A stretch of DNA of 64,000 nucleotides from Pyropia yezoensis (taxonomy: Eukaryota; Rhodophyta; Bangiophyceae; Bangiales; Bangiaceae). Each line of letters starts with the position of its first letter. Positions within the stretch are counted from its first letter, which is position 1. Below the pieces are notes generated by a model that was not told where the DNA came from, ran no database searches, and worked only from the letters and a program-made list of their open reading frames with translations. The DNA is taken from contig CM020618.1 in the NCBI GenBank assembly GCA_009829735.1, positions 40,663,030 through 40,727,029 on the forward strand, in the 5' to 3' direction. This document shows positions 62,901 to 64,000 of this stretch, piece after piece. The position numbers and the translations under genes are program-made.

Positions 62901-64000
62901 GGTGAGGGGTCACATCAATGCGTCCCAGTTGCCCGTTCCATAGGTCCTTGTAACGGTCCAAAAGTTCGCGTACAGCCTGGTGTAGCTCAGGCGGGATCAA
63001 ATCATACGCGACCTTGGGCATCTGGACCGGGGTTCCGTCAGGCTTCTTGTCCGTCGTGTCCGGCTTATGGACCATGGTTCCGGCGGGTCCCTTGGGAGTC
63101 ACGTCCTCCGGTGCCGACGCTTGGCTCAACGGGTTCCCTTGCTCCGGGCCCAGGGTGACAAGTGGTGCGGCCCCCTCACTAGGGGCCGACAAGTAATCCG
63201 CAGGGACCTCGAGCACGGGACCATCGTACGGTATGGCCACGCCAATGGCAAAGTTCTTGGGCAGGTTGACAGCCCGGTCCGAGATGTTCATAACATGGAT
63301 CCGAAAGTCCCGTCGGGTCCGTATCGTAGCCAGTGCGTTGTGTAAACGGAGCCCCTTCTTAGCCATCTTATGGGGCCTCTCGTACAATAAACACTTCCCA
63401 TTGGTAACGCACTTGACATAAACCGCTTGTAGGGACCGGGGAGCCAAAGTCACGCCCTTGGACAGGTACAGGGCCGAGGGATCTTGACGGATAGGGTTGC
63501 CCTTGACAGGAAAAGCGCTCTGGGCCTTGCCCTCCCAGGTCCTTTTGGCGTAGGACAGGAACCCAAGGTTCCAAAGGACCGACTCGGTCCCAGGGTAGAT
63601 AGCCTTGACATGTTCCTTTTGGAAGTCCATCCCAAGGATCAATGGGACAGAAAGGGCCCTGACGACAAGGAACTCAAACTCCATCGGCTTCCCGTTGACA
63701 ATGACCGATAGTTCCAGGACTCCCCGGGCCTTGAGCAGTTGCCCGGAAGCGTCACAAACATGGGTAGACTTAGGAGCCCTAGAAGCCAATCGTTGCCATC
63801 CACAGGGTAAGATGTCCTCGCGTACCACACTGGGTCCCGCACCTGTGTCCAAAATGGCCGTCGTTTCCTTAGGGTCCTCTTGGTCCAAACGTACAAAAGC
63901 ATTCAAAGCAAAGTTCCTCTTACGCAGTACAAGCAAGGTGCCCTTGAACCCATATGGCTTCTTCATTCCCAATCGACGTCGGAGCCCAGACTTGGACCGC
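59917..64000 (-). CDS. Pol polyprotein of Ty3-type element 2 (protease, RT, RNase H, integrase, chromodomain), partial at window edge
   Basis: The frame runs without a stop from the window edge to 59917, at least 1,360 codons. In order (residues counted from 63972): protease with LDTGAG at about 41-46; reverse transcriptase with FCVDYRRLN near 420 and YLDDIIVFS near 517; RNase H with DTDAS near 668 and RTDHTAL near 737; integrase with a His/Cys zinc region near 885-930, catalytic Asp in LDLLGPL near 960 and TDNGPQ near 1020, Glu in QVERFN near 1057; GPYRIV near 1195; and a chromodomain-like end near 1258-1305 (VRWWGY, EDTWEP). All key residues are present, so this copy may still be active. 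Gag and the 5' LTR are outside the window. Its LTR family also left the solo LTR in element 1. Confidence 0.95.
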   Translation of the reverse strand, partial: RSKSGLRRRLGMKKPYGFKGTLLVLRKRNFALNAFVRLDQEDPKETTAILDTGAGPSVVREDILPCGWQRLASRAPKSTHVCDASGQLLKARGVLELSVIVNGKPMEFEFLVVRALSVPLILGMDFQKEHVKAIYPGTESVLWNLGFLSYAKRTWEGKAQSAFPVKGNPIRQDPSALYLSKGVTLAPRSLQAVYVKCVTNGKCLLYERPHKMAKKGLRLHNALATIRTRRDFRIHVMNISDRAVNLPKNFAIGVAIPYDGPVLEVPADYLSAPSEGAAPLVTLGPEQGNPLSQASAPEDVTPKGPAGTMVHKPDTTDKKPDGTPVQMPKVAYDLIPPELHQAVRELLDRYKDLWNGQLGRIDVTPHRITLKEGAKPIRSQPYRTGLHQRDLIKEQVEKQTRLGVIEPSQAEWSFPVVLVPKADGTPRFCVDYRRLNEVTVEDTYPLPRMDDCIDFLGEATVFSMLDANCGYWQIPVAPEDQDKTTFTCHEGTFRYIRLPFGLTNAPATFQRAIDMILSGVKWKTCLVYLDDIIVFSKDHKEHLAHLEEIFGLLARAGVSLKATKCFLFQDEVEYLGHIVGKGQLRVNEKNLVGLREAKTPRTKKDLRSFLGMCNVYRRFFKDYAKVARPLLAMTSTKVPDPLPQFTPAQTDAFEELKYRLTHTPVLALPRRTGQYIVDTDASATQIGCVLLQDQGDGAYKPVGYWSRVLTPAECNYRTTERECLAVVWALFLLRPYLEGTRFVVRTDHTALKWMLHMDGAHGRLARWRLRLAEFQYTVESRPGQHHHAADFMSRLDTTGYDRGPIPDEIPSLLTLANFVTGWTRPNFKTGTRYPPLTVDRILKAQGQDQRCQELRKEMDQNVNSRYGETPEGLLVRLAPLDRAVQIVVPKALQQEVLSLEHEPGHAGHPGMNKMYTSMRRVFYWESMVADVHAFVSNCTSCSKGRVQGRRRTNPLKLFPATEPFKDVCLDLLGPLPWTVSRNRYLLVIVDRFTKLTRVVPLGSQDAAVVASAFLDTWVASYGPPETLLTDNGPQLASTYFRGVCGLLGIKHVTSTTYHPQTQGQVERFNRTIVAQLRTYVEDHQDHWDELVSVLTVAYNTRPQQSTGVAPFEFVIPDRVRTFALDKLPGSPYPKEFTGTARQVREARRAHLRNLAFTVRKNLDLAQKRYKRGYDKRVTPVNEALRIGDWVYVDTNDDSRQKLDQKVKGPYRIVDRDGHTFTVLVEGIRDRVSSGHVARAPTPAGHTDSTSRLHGPQDPVVPMDYEDSGTPFVWERFVGHDRDSDGNLWLLVRWWGYADSEDTWEPCHKFDRAKVVQYCERVGTEPPLREEEAVALLEPFKAIYAVWPWNLTPGADLWPRC

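Overview
The window is eukaryotic nuclear DNA. It is very GC-rich, full of G/C homopolymers and CGG/GCC minisatellites, has few and short GT-AG introns (159, 260 and 636 bp where I can define them), and carries host-type genes amid many LTR retrotransposons. Long single-exon genes with Ala/Gly/Pro-rich insertions suggest a bangiophyte red alga (Porphyra/Pyropia type). That assignment is inference from composition and gene style, not proof.

Layout. Positions 1-13247 are a pile of LTR-retrotransposon pieces. First comes a Ty3-type element (element 1) with gag and pol on the + strand. Its pol frame is split by a 644-bp solo LTR with a perfect 5-bp target duplication and carries two in-frame stops. 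An antisense ORF follows pol. A second, 5'-truncated element (element 3) follows with integrase C-terminus, chromodomain, its own antisense ORF and a 3' LTR. Last is the tail of a Tf1-like chromovirus with polypurine tract and LTR start. From 15.2 to 22.7 kb there is a divergent pair: an unknown two-exon coiled-coil gene (-) and a broken Plavaka/CACTA-like transposase with an N-terminal C2H2 finger (+). From 23.7 to 27.6 kb there are tandem repeats and a 3.4-kb segment bounded by 19-bp inverted repeats and filled with GC minisatellite. Host-like genes follow: a C2H2 zinc-finger gene (28.5-30.4 kb, +), arginyl-tRNA-protein transferase ATE1 (31.6-34.4 kb, -), a disordered S/T-P-rich protein (36.5-38.6 kb, +), a two-exon coiled-coil plus P-loop NTPase gene (42.1-45.9 kb, -) and serine O-acetyltransferase (48.9-50.5 kb, -), whose 3' end is tangled in a recent segmental duplication. 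Positions 51-57.6 kb are mostly low-complexity intergenic DNA with two broken coding remnants. Positions 57610-64000 are the 3' LTR, an unusually long 3' region and the intact pol ORF of another Ty3 element (element 2, -) that runs off the window. Its LTR is the same family as the solo LTR inside element 1.

Connections. Element 1 shows a textbook -1 ribosomal frameshift signal between Gag and Pol: slippery GGGAAAC two codons before the Gag stop, an 8-nt spacer and a foldable H-type pseudoknot. Correcting for the solo LTR insertion restores one continuous protease-RT-RNase H-integrase-chromodomain frame. The two antisense ORFs behind pol look related to each other, suggesting a conserved accessory gene in this lineage. 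ATE1 (N-degron pathway) and serine acetyltransferase (cysteine synthesis) are the only host genes whose function can be named with confidence.
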